The notes: generated from the letters alone by a model not told the origin. Shown: positions 9,439 to 18,688, numbered from the stretch's first letter. The stretch is 64,000 bases of DNA from Pontibacillus sp. HMF3514 (GCF_009858175.1 NZ_CP047393.1:992001-1056000), one strand, 5' to 3'. Numbers and translations are program-made.

Positions 9439-10320
9439 TTGAAGTGGATCATTCAAGAAGAACAGGATGGCATGCTCGTACGAGACTACTTAATGTCTGT
9501 ACGAGCTTTTTCACGTTCGTTAGTGAAAACAGTCAAAATGGAAGGCCAAATCTTATTGAACGAAAATCCTGTTACAGTACGTTCTTATTTGGCGGAAGGT
9601 GATCGGTTAGAAGTTCGATTTCCCCCAGAAAAACGAGGGAGACATTTGCAACCCGTTCATAAGCCGGTTGAGGTTTTGTATGAAGATGATGAGGCCATTG
9701 TTTTAAACAAACCTGCTTGTCTTGCCACAATACCTTCTATTCATAACTTAGAGGACACGTTGGCGAATCGGTTGATGGCCTATTATGACCAACAAGGAAT
9801 TCAATCTACAGCTCATATCGTTACAAGGCTTGATCGAGATACATCGGGGATTGTGTTAGTAGCCAAAAACCGATATATCCACTCTATTTTAGGTAGGGGT
9901 CAAGAGAATAATGAAATTCACCGAACTTATTTAGCAGTTGTTGAAGGGCAGCTAAAGGAAAAGGAAGGCACAATCCGTTATCCAATTGGGCGAAAGCCTG
10001 GATCCATTATTGAACGAATGGTTGATTTAGAAGAGGGTAAGTTAGCTGTTACCCATTACCAGGTGCTTCAAAGCATTGGGGAGCGGTCATTGGTTCAAGT
10101 ACGACTTGAGACAGGACGCACCCATCAGATACGTGTACATTTTTCACATATAGGGCATCCATTGCTCGGAGATTCCATGTATGGTGGAAAGTTGGGGGAG
10201 ATCGAGAGGCAAGCTTTGCATTGCTGTTCGATTTCGTTTGTTCATCCTTCGAGTAAGGAAACTATTGAGATTGAAGCTGAAAGCCCTGAGGATATGAATT
10301 TATTGAGGGATATTTTGTAG
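9439..10320 (+). CDS. yjbO: RluA-family pseudouridine synthase (YjbO)
   Basis: RNA pseudouridine synthase, 293 aa. An S4-like N-terminal segment (VRDYLMSVRAFSRSLVKTVK) precedes the catalytic domain with RLDRDTSGIVLVAKN (about residues 134-148; the second Asp is the nucleophile) and the ETGRTHQIRVHFSHIGHPLLGD motif. TTG 9439 with AGGAAAGGGG upstream is the start. It follows nadF by 18 bases, the same order as B. subtilis yjbN-yjbO. The target uridine (rRNA or tRNA) cannot be assigned from this subgroup. Confidence 0.92.
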   Translation: MKWIIQEEQDGMLVRDYLMSVRAFSRSLVKTVKMEGQILLNENPVTVRSYLAEGDRLEVRFPPEKRGRHLQPVHKPVEVLYEDDEAIVLNKPACLATIPSIHNLEDTLANRLMAYYDQQGIQSTAHIVTRLDRDTSGIVLVAKNRYIHSILGRGQENNEIHRTYLAVVEGQLKEKEGTIRYPIGRKPGSIIERMVDLEEGKLAVTHYQVLQSIGERSLVQVRLETGRTHQIRVHFSHIGHPLLGDSMYGGKLGEIERQALHCCSISFVHPSSKETIEIEAESPEDMNLLRDIL

Positions 10321-10354
10321 AGACCTGAGAGAACCCACCCACCTCCCAAACAAT

Positions 10355-10393
10355 AAAAAAGAGCTGAGTTCCCATATGGGGACTCAGCTCTTT
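10355..10393 (-). terminator. Terminator between yjbO and prpE
   Basis: A 10361-10390 hairpin (GAGCTGAGT... / ...ACTCAGCTC) has six A on its left side, which read as a T-run for the leftward prpE transcript. It may also stop yjbO transcripts. Confidence 0.8.
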
Positions 10394-10407
10394 ACAAACA
10401 TTCAATA

Positions 10408-11151
10408 TCAATCTTCAAACGCCCGAAACTTTTCCGGAACTTCTTCCTGTTTAGAAGGTACCATTACTAGCTTTTCCTCAGGAAGTCTAAATGCTGTTAA
10501 TGCTCCTCCAAATACGCAGCCTGTGTCGATATTGACGGTTTTGTTTTTAAAGCGAGGCTCACGTACAGGTGTGTGACCATACACGATCCATTTATCTCCT
10601 TTATAATGAGCCGCCCAATCTCGGCGAACAGGCATTCCATTCTCGTGAAACTCTCCTGTCGTATCACCATAAAGTACAAAGGATTTTACCTTTTTCCCTG
10701 ATTGTCCTATGTAGCGCTCTTTAATCCCCGCATGAGCGATCACTGCGTTCACTTCAGGGATCTCCAAATAAAGAGGACATTCATCATACAATTTCATAAA
10801 CATTCTCTTTATGTCGACTTGCTGTTCCTTAGAGAGAGCCTCATACTCTTCTACTGTGGTCTCAAGTCCGTGCTTATGTGTCACAGGATTCCCCAGGAAA
10901 TACCGATAAAGCTTATCACAGTGATTACCTGGGACATATCGTGCGACATCCTTCTCGATTACTAGGCGGTAGACAAGCCGTATCACATCAATTGAATAAG
11001 GTCCGCGATCTGTTAAGTCTCCTACAAAAACAGGGGTACGTCCTTCAGGGTGAAGCGGTACATCCCCATCGTTCTTATAACCCATTTTTTCAAAAAGCTC
11101 CAACAGTTCTTCTAAGCATCCATGAACATCCCCAATTACATCAACCTTCAA
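10408..11151 (-). CDS. prpE: Bis(5'-nucleosyl)-tetraphosphatase PrpE
   Basis: PPP-family metallophosphatase hydrolysing Ap4A symmetrically, also reported as a Ser/Thr/Tyr protein phosphatase. The metal motifs [14 protein letters not shown] and GNHCDK are all present; GNHC rather than GNHE is typical of PrpE. The frame opens at ATG 11157, but GGAGG is only two bases from it. TTG 11151 has an eight-base spacing and gives [11 protein letters not shown], close to the B. subtilis N-terminus, so it is preferred. Monocistronic, between yjbO and rodA. Confidence 0.92.
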   Translation of the reverse strand: MKVDVIGDVHGCLEELLELFEKMGYKNDGDVPLHPEGRTPVFVGDLTDRGPYSIDVIRLVYRLVIEKDVARYVPGNHCDKLYRYFLGNPVTHKHGLETTVEEYEALSKEQQVDIKRMFMKLYDECPLYLEIPEVNAVIAHAGIKERYIGQSGKKVKSFVLYGDTTGEFHENGMPVRRDWAAHYKGDKWIVYGHTPVREPRFKNKTVNIDTGCVFGGALTAFRLPEEKLVMVPSKQEEVPEKFRAFED

Positions 11152-11171
11152 TTGCATCGCCTCCTAATATG

Positions 11172-11218
11172 AAAAAAGTGAAGGGCCAATCCCGTGGTTT
11201 GGTGATGGCCTCTTCACT
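11172..11218 (-). terminator. Terminator of the rodA/ftsW gene
   Basis: AGTGAAG.GGCCA / TGGCC.TCTTCACT hairpin with A6 on its left side, i.e. a T-run for the leftward transcript. Confidence 0.75.
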
Positions 11219-11260
11219 GAAGTCTTTTATCACTAAGTTTTATAGTAACCAATGTTTCGG

Positions 11261-12436
11261 TTAATCAAACATAAATGATTTGGTTCGTGAGCGGACGTTG
11301 AGAATGATTCCAATGGCAATTAAATAGGTTAGCGTTGAACTTCCTCCGTAACTTAAGAATGGAAGAGGCAAACCTGTGATAGGAAGTAGTTTAATAGACA
11401 TCCCGATGTTTTGGAAGATCTGGTACGTAAACATGCCGATCATCCCAACACATAAATAACTCCCAAATGGATCATTACTTTCAAGTGCTGTATGAATAAT
11501 GCGATAGATCAGTAAGAAGAATAACGTTAACACAAGACTTGCACCGATAAAACCGAATTGTTCTGCTATGGCGGTGAATATCATGTCTGTATGCCTCTCT
11601 GGAATATAGACTTGCATATCCATGAGACCTTTACCTAACAGTTGACCTGACCCAATGGCCATCATGGCACGAATAAGCTGATAACCGTAATCCTTATATT
11701 CTTCAGGTTGTAACCAGCCGTAAAAACGTTCCGTAACGTGGCCAAAGTTTGATTCAACGAGAATTTGCTCTGTTTCATTTGGAAATAGAATGAACATAAA
11801 GATGATAACACTTGCGATAATAGAGATGGCACCTGTAATCGTTAAAAGGATGCGCCAACGTATGCCTGAAACAAGAATCAGAGCTCCTGTAATAGCAGCA
11901 AGGACTAAAAAGGTTCCTAAGTCTGGTTGTTTTGCTATTAATGCCATTGGTGGAAGGGCGACTCCGATGATCTTAGCAAGTAGCCATAAATCATCTTTCA
12001 CTCCCCGATAAACAGGTCGCTTTTCGTTGTGACGTACGATGATATGACTCTGAATAATGACCAGAAATACTTTCATGAATTCCCCAGGTTGAACCGTACC
12101 GATTCCAGGAAATTTGAACCAACTGACCGCGCCGTTGTTTCCATGGACAAAAGTAGCGGGAATATTCAATTCAAGCATTAAGAGTAACAACACACCAAAA
12201 CCGTATATGAACCAGGCGAACTGACGCAATCGATCATAATCAATCAGCATCACCATCGCAATCACAAATGATCCGAGCCCGTACCAAAAGATTTGTTTTT
12301 CTAAAAAATTCGATCCATCATATTTTGACGGTAACGAAGGTGTTATTGTATAAAGGGCGAAAAAGCTCACGCAAGCAAGCCCTAAAACAATCATAATTAA
12401 TGTGAAATCTAAATTGATGCCTTGATTTTTACTCAT
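11261..12436 (-). CDS. rodA: SEDS-family peptidoglycan polymerase (RodA/FtsW type)
   Basis: Polytopic membrane glycosyltransferase polymerising lipid II (391 aa, about ten helices). SEDS marks are TVQPGEFMKVFLVI, the long extracytoplasmic loop before YGYQLIRAMMAIGSGQLLGKG, IPERHTDMIFTAIAEQFGFIG, and the C-terminal GLPLPFLSYGGSSTLTYLIAIGI. The sequence resembles RodA paralogs more than FtsW/SpoVE, but the distinction is by impression. Start ATG 12436 has AAAGGG eight bases upstream. It does not belong to the conserved yjb neighbourhood of B. subtilis, so this may be an extra SEDS paralog. Confidence 0.85.
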   Translation of the reverse strand: MSKNQGINLDFTLIMIVLGLACVSFFALYTITPSLPSKYDGSNFLEKQIFWYGLGSFVIAMVMLIDYDRLRQFAWFIYGFGVLLLLMLELNIPATFVHGNNGAVSWFKFPGIGTVQPGEFMKVFLVIIQSHIIVRHNEKRPVYRGVKDDLWLLAKIIGVALPPMALIAKQPDLGTFLVLAAITGALILVSGIRWRILLTITGAISIIASVIIFMFILFPNETEQILVESNFGHVTERFYGWLQPEEYKDYGYQLIRAMMAIGSGQLLGKGLMDMQVYIPERHTDMIFTAIAEQFGFIGASLVLTLFFLLIYRIIHTALESNDPFGSYLCVGMIGMFTYQIFQNIGMSIKLLPITGLPLPFLSYGGSSTLTYLIAIGIILNVRSRTKSFMFD

Positions 12437-12656
12437 GGGATATTCCCTTTCTCATGCAATGGATGTTATAAAGCTTTAAAGCGATTGTAATATAAAATAT
12501 CAATCTATAAGGAAAGATGTGACTTATGTAACGAAATTGAAATTGAAAAAATACGTTCCAATGAAAAGTGTACACCATTCTATGGTATTTTTTAAGAACT
12601 TCATTTCGACTATATTAAAATAGGAAGAAAGTTTATAGGAAAATGATTTACATCCG

Positions 12657-12685
12657 TTGACAAAGCAATGGTTGGACTTTACGAT
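12657..12685 (+). promoter_or_regulatory. Sigma-A promoter of mgtE
   Basis: TTGACA (12657-12662), 17-bp spacer, TACGAT (12680-12685), about 94 bases before the mgtE ATG. The 340-bp gap upstream of mgtE shows no M-box (ykoK) Mg2+ riboswitch that I can recognise. Confidence 0.7.
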
Positions 12686-12778
12686 TAAACGGTCTTAGAC
12701 GAAAATTGTTGTACAATCTATCATTGCTTATGAGGATCATCTATTACATACCTATGATGCGGGTAAGGAGGAATTTCC

Positions 12779-14152
12779 ATGGAATACCTTGAAGAACATG
12801 AAAGACGAGAGCTCTGGGAGAAAATACAAGATGCTCTTTTTAATGATCAAATTGATCAATTTCGTGCAGAGTTCCTCGAGATGCATCCTTATGATCAAGC
12901 GAAGATTTTTGAAGAGCAAACACAAGACATTCGAATGCAGATTTATACGTATTTGTCGCCTGAAGAAATGGCAGACGTTATGGAACACATTGACCTAGAG
13001 GAAACCGAGGCCTATTTTACAGAAATGGACCCTCGTTTTGCTGCTCAAGTGTTATCAGAGATTTCAACGGATGACGCGGCAGATATTTTAAATGAACTCG
13101 ATAAAAATCAAGTAGCTAGCTACCTTACAATCATGGATGATGAAGCGGCTTCTGATATTAAAGAGTTGTTATATTACGAAGAAAAAACAGCTGGAAGTAT
13201 TATGACGACAGAATTTGTTGTCGTTCACGCCAACCAAACCGTACGTGAGGCCATGCTTCATTTGCGAAAAGAAGCACCAGATGCTGAAACGATCTATTAT
13301 ATCTTCGTGATAGATGAAGAAAAGCATTTAGTTGGCGTTATTTCATTACGAGACCTTATTATAGCTGAAGATGATTGGTATATTTCCGAAGTTATGAGTG
13401 ATCGGGTTGTATCGGTTCAAGTGGGAGAGGACCAAGAAGAGGTTGCACGAATGATGCGTGATTACGATTTTCTAGCCCTACCTGTTACCGATTTTCAAAA
13501 TCATCTACTTGGGATCATTACCGTCGATGACATTATGGACGTAATGGAAGAAGAAGCAAACGATGACTATTCCAAGCTTGCTGGTGTTTCGGATATGGAG
13601 CGACCAGATGAACATGCGTTTCAAGCGGCGAAAAAGCGCCTACCTTGGCTTGTGATTTTGCTGTTCTTGGGTACATTAACAGCGAATCTCATCGGACAAT
13701 TTGAACATACTTTAAACGAAGTTGCTATACTAGCCGTATTTATCCCCCTTATTGCCGGAATGGCTGGAAACACAGGCACCCAAGCACTAGCCGTTGCGGT
13801 AAGAAGTATCGCAACTGGGGATAATGAAAAAGATGGCATCTTCAAGCTTGTCCTACGTGAAGCGGGGACAGGTCTCATCACAGGTACGACGTGTGGAATA
13901 TTAATTACAGGCATTGTCTACGTGTGGAAAGGAGACTTTTTCCTTGGTTTACTCGTAGGCATTTCCATTATGGCTGCATTAATCGTAGCGACACTGGCAG
14001 GGGCATTGGTTCCATTAATAATGCACAAGCTTAATGTGGACCCAGCTGTAGCCTCAGGGCCATTTATCACAACGATTAACGACATCATATCGATTTTAAT
14101 TTATTTTGGTATGGCTTCAACCTTCTTGAAGCTACACCTGCTCATTTCTTAA
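12779..14152 (+). CDS. mgtE: Magnesium transporter MgtE
   Basis: Mg2+-gated Mg2+ channel of the cytoplasmic membrane, 457 aa. The N-terminal acidic superhelical domain (residues 1-130) contains repeats such as LEETEAYFTEMDPRFAAQVL. A tandem CBS pair follows (about 140-255: YEEKTAGSIMTTEF..., ISEVMSDRVVSVQ...IITVDDIMDVMEEE), then a five-helix pore domain with the conserved PLIAGMAGNTGTQALAVAVRS selectivity segment and DPAVASGPFITTINDI. TAAGGAGG lies just upstream of ATG 12779. Monocistronic. A repeat element begins immediately after the stop codon. Confidence 0.95.
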   Translation: MEYLEEHERRELWEKIQDALFNDQIDQFRAEFLEMHPYDQAKIFEEQTQDIRMQIYTYLSPEEMADVMEHIDLEETEAYFTEMDPRFAAQVLSEISTDDAADILNELDKNQVASYLTIMDDEAASDIKELLYYEEKTAGSIMTTEFVVVHANQTVREAMLHLRKEAPDAETIYYIFVIDEEKHLVGVISLRDLIIAEDDWYISEVMSDRVVSVQVGEDQEEVARMMRDYDFLALPVTDFQNHLLGIITVDDIMDVMEEEANDDYSKLAGVSDMERPDEHAFQAAKKRLPWLVILLFLGTLTANLIGQFEHTLNEVAILAVFIPLIAGMAGNTGTQALAVAVRSIATGDNEKDGIFKLVLREAGTGLITGTTCGILITGIVYVWKGDFFLGLLVGISIMAALIVATLAGALVPLIMHKLNVDPAVASGPFITTINDIISILIYFGMASTFLKLHLLIS

Positions 14153-14328
14153 TAAGAAAGGCGTAAGCGCCTGTTTAGCAACGATGGGAGTGGACTGAGC
14201 CCGTAGTAAGATATAGGAAACACGATGAGCTTGCGAATCGATGTTGACTTATCGAACGGAGGCGATGGAACTCCCATCGTTGCTAGGCGCTGAAGCTAGA
14301 CAACAATGAGCTACAACTTATACTTTCT
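14153..14328 (+). repeat. 176-bp hairpin element, copy 1 (after mgtE stop)
   Basis: Begins TAAGAAAGGCGTAAGCG directly after the mgtE stop and contains AGCAACGATGGGAGT ... ACTCCCATCGTTGCT, a perfect 15-bp inverted repeat about 80 bases apart, then GGCGCTGAAGCTAGACAAC and ATGAGCTACAACTTA. The same sequence order occurs inverted at 19871-20045. It may fold into a long hairpin at the mRNA 3' end. Confidence 0.85.
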
Positions 14329-14354
14329 CTATTTTTAAAAAGGAGGGCGATTGA

Positions 14355-16223
14355 ATGGAGCACTCATCAGCTTCTGTAACATCACTTGTTATCGTTATTC
14401 TAGCAGCATTTATCACGCCCATAATCCTTCATCGGTTTCGTTTGAAAACCATACCGGTTGTCGTTGCGGAAATCATTGTTGGTTTATTGATAGGTAAGAG
14501 TGGATTAGACGTCGTGGAAGAGGGCATGTGGCTCGAGACGTTATCCACACTAGGATTTATTTTTCTTATGTTTTTAAGTGGACTTGAGATCGACTTTTCT
14601 GCTTTTGTAGGTGGGAAGAAGCGAGATAAGGAGAAACTTCCGTCAGGCAAAACAGCCCCGAATACACTGGCTGTTGCGGGAAGTATGTTCTTATTTATTT
14701 TGACGTTATCACTAGGGCTTTCCTATATATTTGACTTAGCTGGGCTGATTGATAATGTATTCTTAATGACGTTAATTATCTCAACGATTTCCCTTGGGGT
14801 TGTCGTGCCAACATTGAAGGATGCTCAAATGCTCAAAAGTAATATTGGTCAAATCGTGTTACTTGTTACAGTTATTGCTGACTTGAGTACCATGATCCTC
14901 CTGGCAGTTTTCGTTTCCTTGTATGGAGAAGGACACGGCAGCATGTGGTTGCTTCTCATTCTATTTGCTGCAGGTATCCTGATTTACTTTGTTGGGAAGC
15001 ATTTTCAAAATCGTTCATTTGTTGAAACCATGTCTCAGGGAACCATTCAGATTGATACACGTGCCGTTTTTGCGATTATTATGGTACTGGTGGGAATCTC
15101 AGAAACCGTTGGGGCTGAAAATATTCTTGGTGCCTTCCTTGCGGGTGTGGTAGTCGCATTACTTTCACCAAACCGCGAAATGGTTGAGCGTCTTGATAGT
15201 TTTGGGTACGGGTTTTTAATTCCGATTTTCTTCGTGATGGTCGGGGTTGGGATTGATATTCCTTCCTTATTCCAGGATCCAAAAATTCTTGTACTCATGC
15301 CGCTATTATTCTTAGCACTTGTTGTGGCAAAAATGCTTCCAGCGCTGATAATGAAACGTTGGTATTCATGGCGAGAAGTTTTTGCAACAGGATCAATCTT
15401 GACTGCAAAACTCTCACTCGTAATAGCTGCAGCTACAATTGGAGAGAAAATGGGGGTTATCTCACCTGAAGTATCAGGTGCATTAATTCTTGTTTCCGTG
15501 CTCTCCTGTTTGGTAGCGCCGGTTGTATTTAAAAAGCTTTATCAAAACGAAGAAGAGGTAGAGTATCAGCAAACCGTTGCGTTCATTGGTTCCAACCGCA
15601 TGACATTGCCGGTTGTCCGTGAATTAGATCCGAAGCTATACGAAACCCACTTATATCACACCAAGGTAGATAAAATTGATGACAAAATTAGTAGCTCATG
15701 CTTCGAAATTAACGAAGTCGAATCGTATGATACGGAACAATTAGCGGAATACGGTGTGTTTGATGTTGATTTACTTGTAGCTTCTACTGGTGATGAAAAG
15801 CTGAACGCAGATATTGCCATGTACGCAAAAGAACACGGTGTTGCTCGTGTTATATCCCGTTCTGAATCGCCTGATCTTGATCAACAGTTGAAAGCACACG
15901 GAATTGAAGTATTCTCCGTATTCTTATCATCAAAAGCTTTATTAAAAGCTTTAATCGTCGCACCAAGCGTTGTTAATATTTTAACGAACCAGGAAAGCCA
16001 GTTGTATCAGATTAACATGAACAACTCTGAATACGATGGTATGTATTTACGCAACTTCCCATTCACTGGCGATGTGATCATGGTTCGTATATTCCGAGGC
16101 AAAGACTCCATCGTTCCACATGGAGACACTGAACTTTTACTCGGCGATCGCCTTGTCGTGACAGGTTCAACTGAATATGTAGATGAACTCCGCATGGATC
16201 TCGAATTCTGTGATTGGTGTTAA
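14355..16223 (+). CDS. yjbQ: CPA2-family cation:proton antiporter with TrkA-type domain (YjbQ-like)
   Basis: Membrane antiporter exchanging Na+ or K+ for H+, 622 aa. About 12 helices occupy residues 1-390 (for example FIFLMFLSGLEIDFSAFVGG, VGAENILGAFLAGVVVALL, GYGFLIPIFFVMVGVGIDI, typical of KefB/YjbQ). A cytosolic part follows: a TrkA-N/RCK-like domain (QTVAFIGSNRMTLPVVREL, then FDVDLLVASTGDEKLNADIAMYAKE) and a TrkA-C-like tail ending LLLGDRLVVTGSTEYVDELR. AAAGGAGGGC precedes ATG 14355. Its place between mgtE and fabI matches B. subtilis yjbQ. Cation specificity is not deducible. Confidence 0.9.
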   Translation: MEHSSASVTSLVIVILAAFITPIILHRFRLKTIPVVVAEIIVGLLIGKSGLDVVEEGMWLETLSTLGFIFLMFLSGLEIDFSAFVGGKKRDKEKLPSGKTAPNTLAVAGSMFLFILTLSLGLSYIFDLAGLIDNVFLMTLIISTISLGVVVPTLKDAQMLKSNIGQIVLLVTVIADLSTMILLAVFVSLYGEGHGSMWLLLILFAAGILIYFVGKHFQNRSFVETMSQGTIQIDTRAVFAIIMVLVGISETVGAENILGAFLAGVVVALLSPNREMVERLDSFGYGFLIPIFFVMVGVGIDIPSLFQDPKILVLMPLLFLALVVAKMLPALIMKRWYSWREVFATGSILTAKLSLVIAAATIGEKMGVISPEVSGALILVSVLSCLVAPVVFKKLYQNEEEVEYQQTVAFIGSNRMTLPVVRELDPKLYETHLYHTKVDKIDDKISSSCFEINEVESYDTEQLAEYGVFDVDLLVASTGDEKLNADIAMYAKEHGVARVISRSESPDLDQQLKAHGIEVFSVFLSSKALLKALIVAPSVVNILTNQESQLYQINMNNSEYDGMYLRNFPFTGDVIMVRIFRGKDSIVPHGDTELLLGDRLVVTGSTEYVDELRMDLEFCDWC

Positions 16224-16235
16224 GAGATTTTGAAG

Positions 16236-16272
16236 ACGTCTAGGGATTGGTTCCCTGGGCGTTTTTTGTTTT
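16236..16272 (+). terminator. Terminator of the antiporter gene
   Basis: ACGTCTAGGGA / TTCCCTGGGCGT hairpin with G-U pairs, followed by T6. Confidence 0.75.
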
Positions 16273-16282
16273 AGGAGAGGGG

Positions 16283-16345
16283 GGAGGATGCTCCGCACGC
16301 AATGGAGAGAGCTCCTCGCGTTAAGGAGAAAGATCACACTCTCGA
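16283..16345 (+). repeat. 21-nt repeat remnant (about 3 units)
   Basis: Three consecutive 21-base blocks begin GGAGGATGCTCC, GGAGAGAGCTCC and GGAGAAAGATC at 16283, 16304 and 16325. The unit resembles the 57.7-kb array (GGAGGGAGCTCCGCCC). It is degenerate and short. The remaining gap to fabI holds only AT-rich sequence and the fabI promoter. Confidence 0.5.
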
Positions 16346-16502
16346 TCCCCAAATGTATAACCACCACACCATAGCCCCATACTTATAATGGATTACCATG
16401 ATTAACCTCAAGAAAAGAGGGGAATCTTAATTTTTATACAGACTATATGACAAAATCAGGTTGTAACCTAGCTCCTTAGATTGAAACCGATACATTATGG
16501 CT

Positions 16503-16548
16503 TGTGTTTTGAATGGGTTTTGTATAAAATAGTATCAGGTACTAATAA
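16503..16548 (+). promoter_or_regulatory. fabI promoter with FapR operator
   Basis: TAGTATCAGGTACTAATA (16531-16548) reads ATTAGTACCTGATACTA on the other strand, a close match to the Gram-positive FapR box. It directly follows a -10 candidate (TATAAA/TAAAAT, 16524-16531) with TTGTGT at 16503. The placement fits repression of fabI by FapR relieved by malonyl-CoA. Confidence 0.85.
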
Positions 16549-16601
16549 CAAATACTAATTCTAAAAATAACTTTTAAATGCACGTTGAGGAGGGCGAATT
16601 C

Positions 16602-17378
16602 ATGAATTTTTCACTCGAAGGTCGTACATATGTAGTCATGGGTGTTGCAAATAAACGCAGTATTGCGTGGGGGATTGCTCAATCGCTTCACAATGCGGGA
16701 GCGCGTCTGATTTTCACGTACGCTGCTGAGCGCTTTGAAAAATCTGTTCGTGATCTTGCGGGTACACTTGAGGGACAAGATGCATTGTTCTATCAATGTG
16801 ACGTAACGGATGACGATAATATTGAATCTACATTCCAGCAAATCCAAGAGGACGTTGGTGTCATCCACGGTTTAGCACACTGTATCGCATTTGCTGATAA
16901 GGAAGAGCTAAAAGGGGATTACCTGAACACGAGCCGTGATGGTTTCTTAACAGCTCACAACATCAGCTCTTACTCACTAACAGCTGTTACACGCGCTGCA
17001 ACGCCACTTATGAAAGAAGGCGGAAGCATCGTAACCCTAACGTATCTTGGTGGCGAACGTGTCGTTCAAAACTACAACGTTATGGGTGTTGCCAAAGCAA
17101 GCCTTGACGCAAGCGTGAAATATCTAGCTGAAAGTGTTGGTCAGCACGGAATCCGTGTTAATGCGATCTCAGCTGGTCCAATCCGAACACTATCTGCAAA
17201 AGGTGTTGGAGACTTCAACTCTATCCTTAAGCATATTGAAGAACGCGCACCATTACGCCGTCCAACATCTCAAGAAGAAGTTGGCGATACAGCTTACTAC
17301 CTAATGAGTGATCTTTCTCGCGGTCTAACGGGTGAAATTCTACACGTTGACTCTGGATATCACATTATTGGAAGATAA
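16602..17378 (+). CDS. fabI: Enoyl-[acyl-carrier-protein] reductase FabI
   Basis: NAD(P)H-dependent enoyl-ACP reductase, the last step of the type II fatty-acid elongation cycle (258 aa). It is an SDR-fold enzyme with the GVANKRSIAWGIAQ dinucleotide loop near residue 13 and the FabI-type catalytic Y-x6-K in YNVMGVAKASL; the SAGPIRTLSAKG substrate loop is also present. The frame opens at 16578, but GAGGAGGGCG at 16586-16595 points to ATG 16602 and the MNFSLEGRTYVVMG start. A strong terminator follows. A FapR box overlaps the promoter. Equivalent to B. subtilis yjbW/fabI. Confidence 0.96.
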   Translation: MNFSLEGRTYVVMGVANKRSIAWGIAQSLHNAGARLIFTYAAERFEKSVRDLAGTLEGQDALFYQCDVTDDDNIESTFQQIQEDVGVIHGLAHCIAFADKEELKGDYLNTSRDGFLTAHNISSYSLTAVTRAATPLMKEGGSIVTLTYLGGERVVQNYNVMGVAKASLDASVKYLAESVGQHGIRVNAISAGPIRTLSAKGVGDFNSILKHIEERAPLRRPTSQEEVGDTAYYLMSDLSRGLTGEILHVDSGYHIIGR

Positions 17379-17384
17379 AAAGTA

Positions 17385-17424
17385 AAAAAAGCAGCTAACA
17401 CATTTGTGTGAGCTGCTTTTTTTG
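17385..17424 (+). terminator. Terminator of fabI
   Basis: AAAGCAGCT.ACACA / TGTGT.AGCTGCTTT hairpin followed by a T-run. Confidence 0.9.
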
Positions 17425-17455
17425 TTTGATTATATTATTTCCTGAGAGAACGTGT

Positions 17456-17560
17456 CTCTATCCGAAATTATAAGGTCCCTATCCAGAATTAAAACGAGTC
17501 TATCCAGAATCAAGTCGTCCCTATCCAGAATTAAAACGCGTCTATCCAGAATCATAGACT
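17456..17560 (+). repeat. 21-nt tandem repeat, five units
   Basis: Five adjacent 21-base units of the form CCCTATCCAGAATTAAAACGA; alternate units differ (TTAAAACG versus TCAAGTCGT), suggesting a 42-base super-period. The array lies between the fabI terminator and cotO and has no gene signal. A half unit (CTGGATCCAG) follows. Confidence 0.85.
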
Positions 17561-17757
17561 CTGGATCCAGTGTCTGTCTTAGAGATGGCATCACAATCCA
17601 TAATCAAGCCCCCTCAGCCCCCAGTCAGTGTGTCATATCCTAAACGTACTTACTGATATAATAACTCTCGATTATAAAAGCCTTCTAAATCATCTATGAA
17701 AGCTTTGAGAATGAGCCCTTACCATTACATTTTGTGCAAGAATTTTTAAAAATGGGC

Positions 17758-17785
17758 ACAATCTCCAGGTTCCTTGCATATACTA
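17758..17785 (+). promoter_or_regulatory. Sigma-K-like promoter of cotO
   Basis: CATATACTA (17777-17785) matches the sigma-K -10 CATANNNTA, with AC 17 bases upstream (17758-17759). It lies 36 bases before the cotO start. Confidence 0.65.
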
Positions 17786-17820
17786 GTTTGAAGAATATCA
17801 CCATAGGGGAGTGTATGTTT

Positions 17821-18462
17821 ATGGCGAAACAAAAAAGTGTAGCTCGTGAGCCAATGCTCTATATTACGCAGCCTGAATTCCAAGCTGCAAAACCTAGGAT
17901 GCAATCCACATACCGTTCCGTTCCAGAAGATAAAGTAGCAAAACAAGAAGAGATGAAAGAACCTAAATCGAAAGAAGAAACGAATTCTACATCGCAAAAA
18001 AAAGAACGGAGTCGAAGTTGGGAAAAACGAAATAAAGCACAGGATAAATTCGGTTTAAAGACATCTGAAGTGGAAAACGTGAAATCTAAGAAGCAAAGTG
18101 TGTGGGACACTGATGAAAAAGAAGAAACTGAAACAGAAGAACCTGAATCAGTAGAAGAAGAGGTTCAGGAAACTGAGGAAGATGAGGACAGCGAACAAGA
18201 ACGACCTAGAGTGTCTTTTTCGAATCGTAAAAGACGGGATCGTTTTAAAGATATGAATTTAGAAGAAAAAGTCGAGTATTTTGTTAATCTTCCATCCAGT
18301 GTTCCTAGAATGAAGTGTGAAGTGTTTACAGGTGAAAAAAGCTATAGAGGATGGATTCAAGATTATCAGGATGGTGTAGTATCCATGAAAATTTTGCAAC
18401 GTCCATTCAGAGTTGAGATTCCATTTGATTCTATTGAAAGTATTGAATTGAAAGGATTTTAA
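17821..18462 (+). CDS. cotO: Spore coat protein CotO (YjbX-like)
   Basis: Morphogenetic outer-coat protein made in the mother cell, 213 aa. The N-terminus REPMLYITQPEFQAAKPRMQ resembles the CotO start (PLMYIQQP-type). The middle (about 45-140) is a low-complexity Lys/Glu-rich linker, and a C-terminal domain runs FKDMNLEEKVEYFVNLPSSV to FDSIESIELKGF. The frame begins at 17734, but the first 29 codons are promoter sequence; AGGGGAG at 17805-17811 selects ATG 17821. Position after fabI is the same as in B. subtilis, and a sigma-K-type promoter lies in front. Divergent linker length is usual for this family. Confidence 0.85.
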   Translation: MAKQKSVAREPMLYITQPEFQAAKPRMQSTYRSVPEDKVAKQEEMKEPKSKEETNSTSQKKERSRSWEKRNKAQDKFGLKTSEVENVKSKKQSVWDTDEKEETETEEPESVEEEVQETEEDEDSEQERPRVSFSNRKRRDRFKDMNLEEKVEYFVNLPSSVPRMKCEVFTGEKSYRGWIQDYQDGVVSMKILQRPFRVEIPFDSIESIELKGF

Positions 18463-18603
18463 GTCTAATTAAATTTTCCCGTTTGAACAAAATAGTTATT
18501 GGGTATAAATGCTTATGAAAATTATTTTTTGTATGTTTTTGTCGAAATCATTGGTATTAAGTCCTATTTATATTATACTAATTAACATAGAAATGTGAAT
18601 ATA

Positions 18604-18688
18604 CTGACAAAGGCAAACTTATTGATAAGATAAGGACGCAAAGCCACGGGCCTAAGGAGCAATCTATGGTAGCCGGGTTACCGAAGAA
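18604..18688 (+). ncRNA. Cyclic di-GMP-I riboswitch (GEMM-I)
   Basis: Aptamer with the conserved GEMM-I pieces in order: GGCAAAC (about 18612), GACGCAAAGCC (18635), ACGGGCCTAAGG, TATGGTAGCCGGGTTACCG. The GCAAAGCC and GCCGGGTT.CC elements form the c-di-GMP pocket between P1b and P2. A terminator follows 20 bases later, so c-di-GMP binding probably controls readthrough into the diguanylate cyclase gene. Confidence 0.93.

Noticed and set aside
12437-12778. M-box Mg2+ riboswitch upstream of mgtE
   Set aside because: None of the conserved M-box segments is visible; only a sigma-A promoter is evident.
17452-17643. 63-aa ORF with SLSRIKT repeats
   Set aside because: Translation of the 21-nt tandem repeat after the fabI terminator, no RBS.
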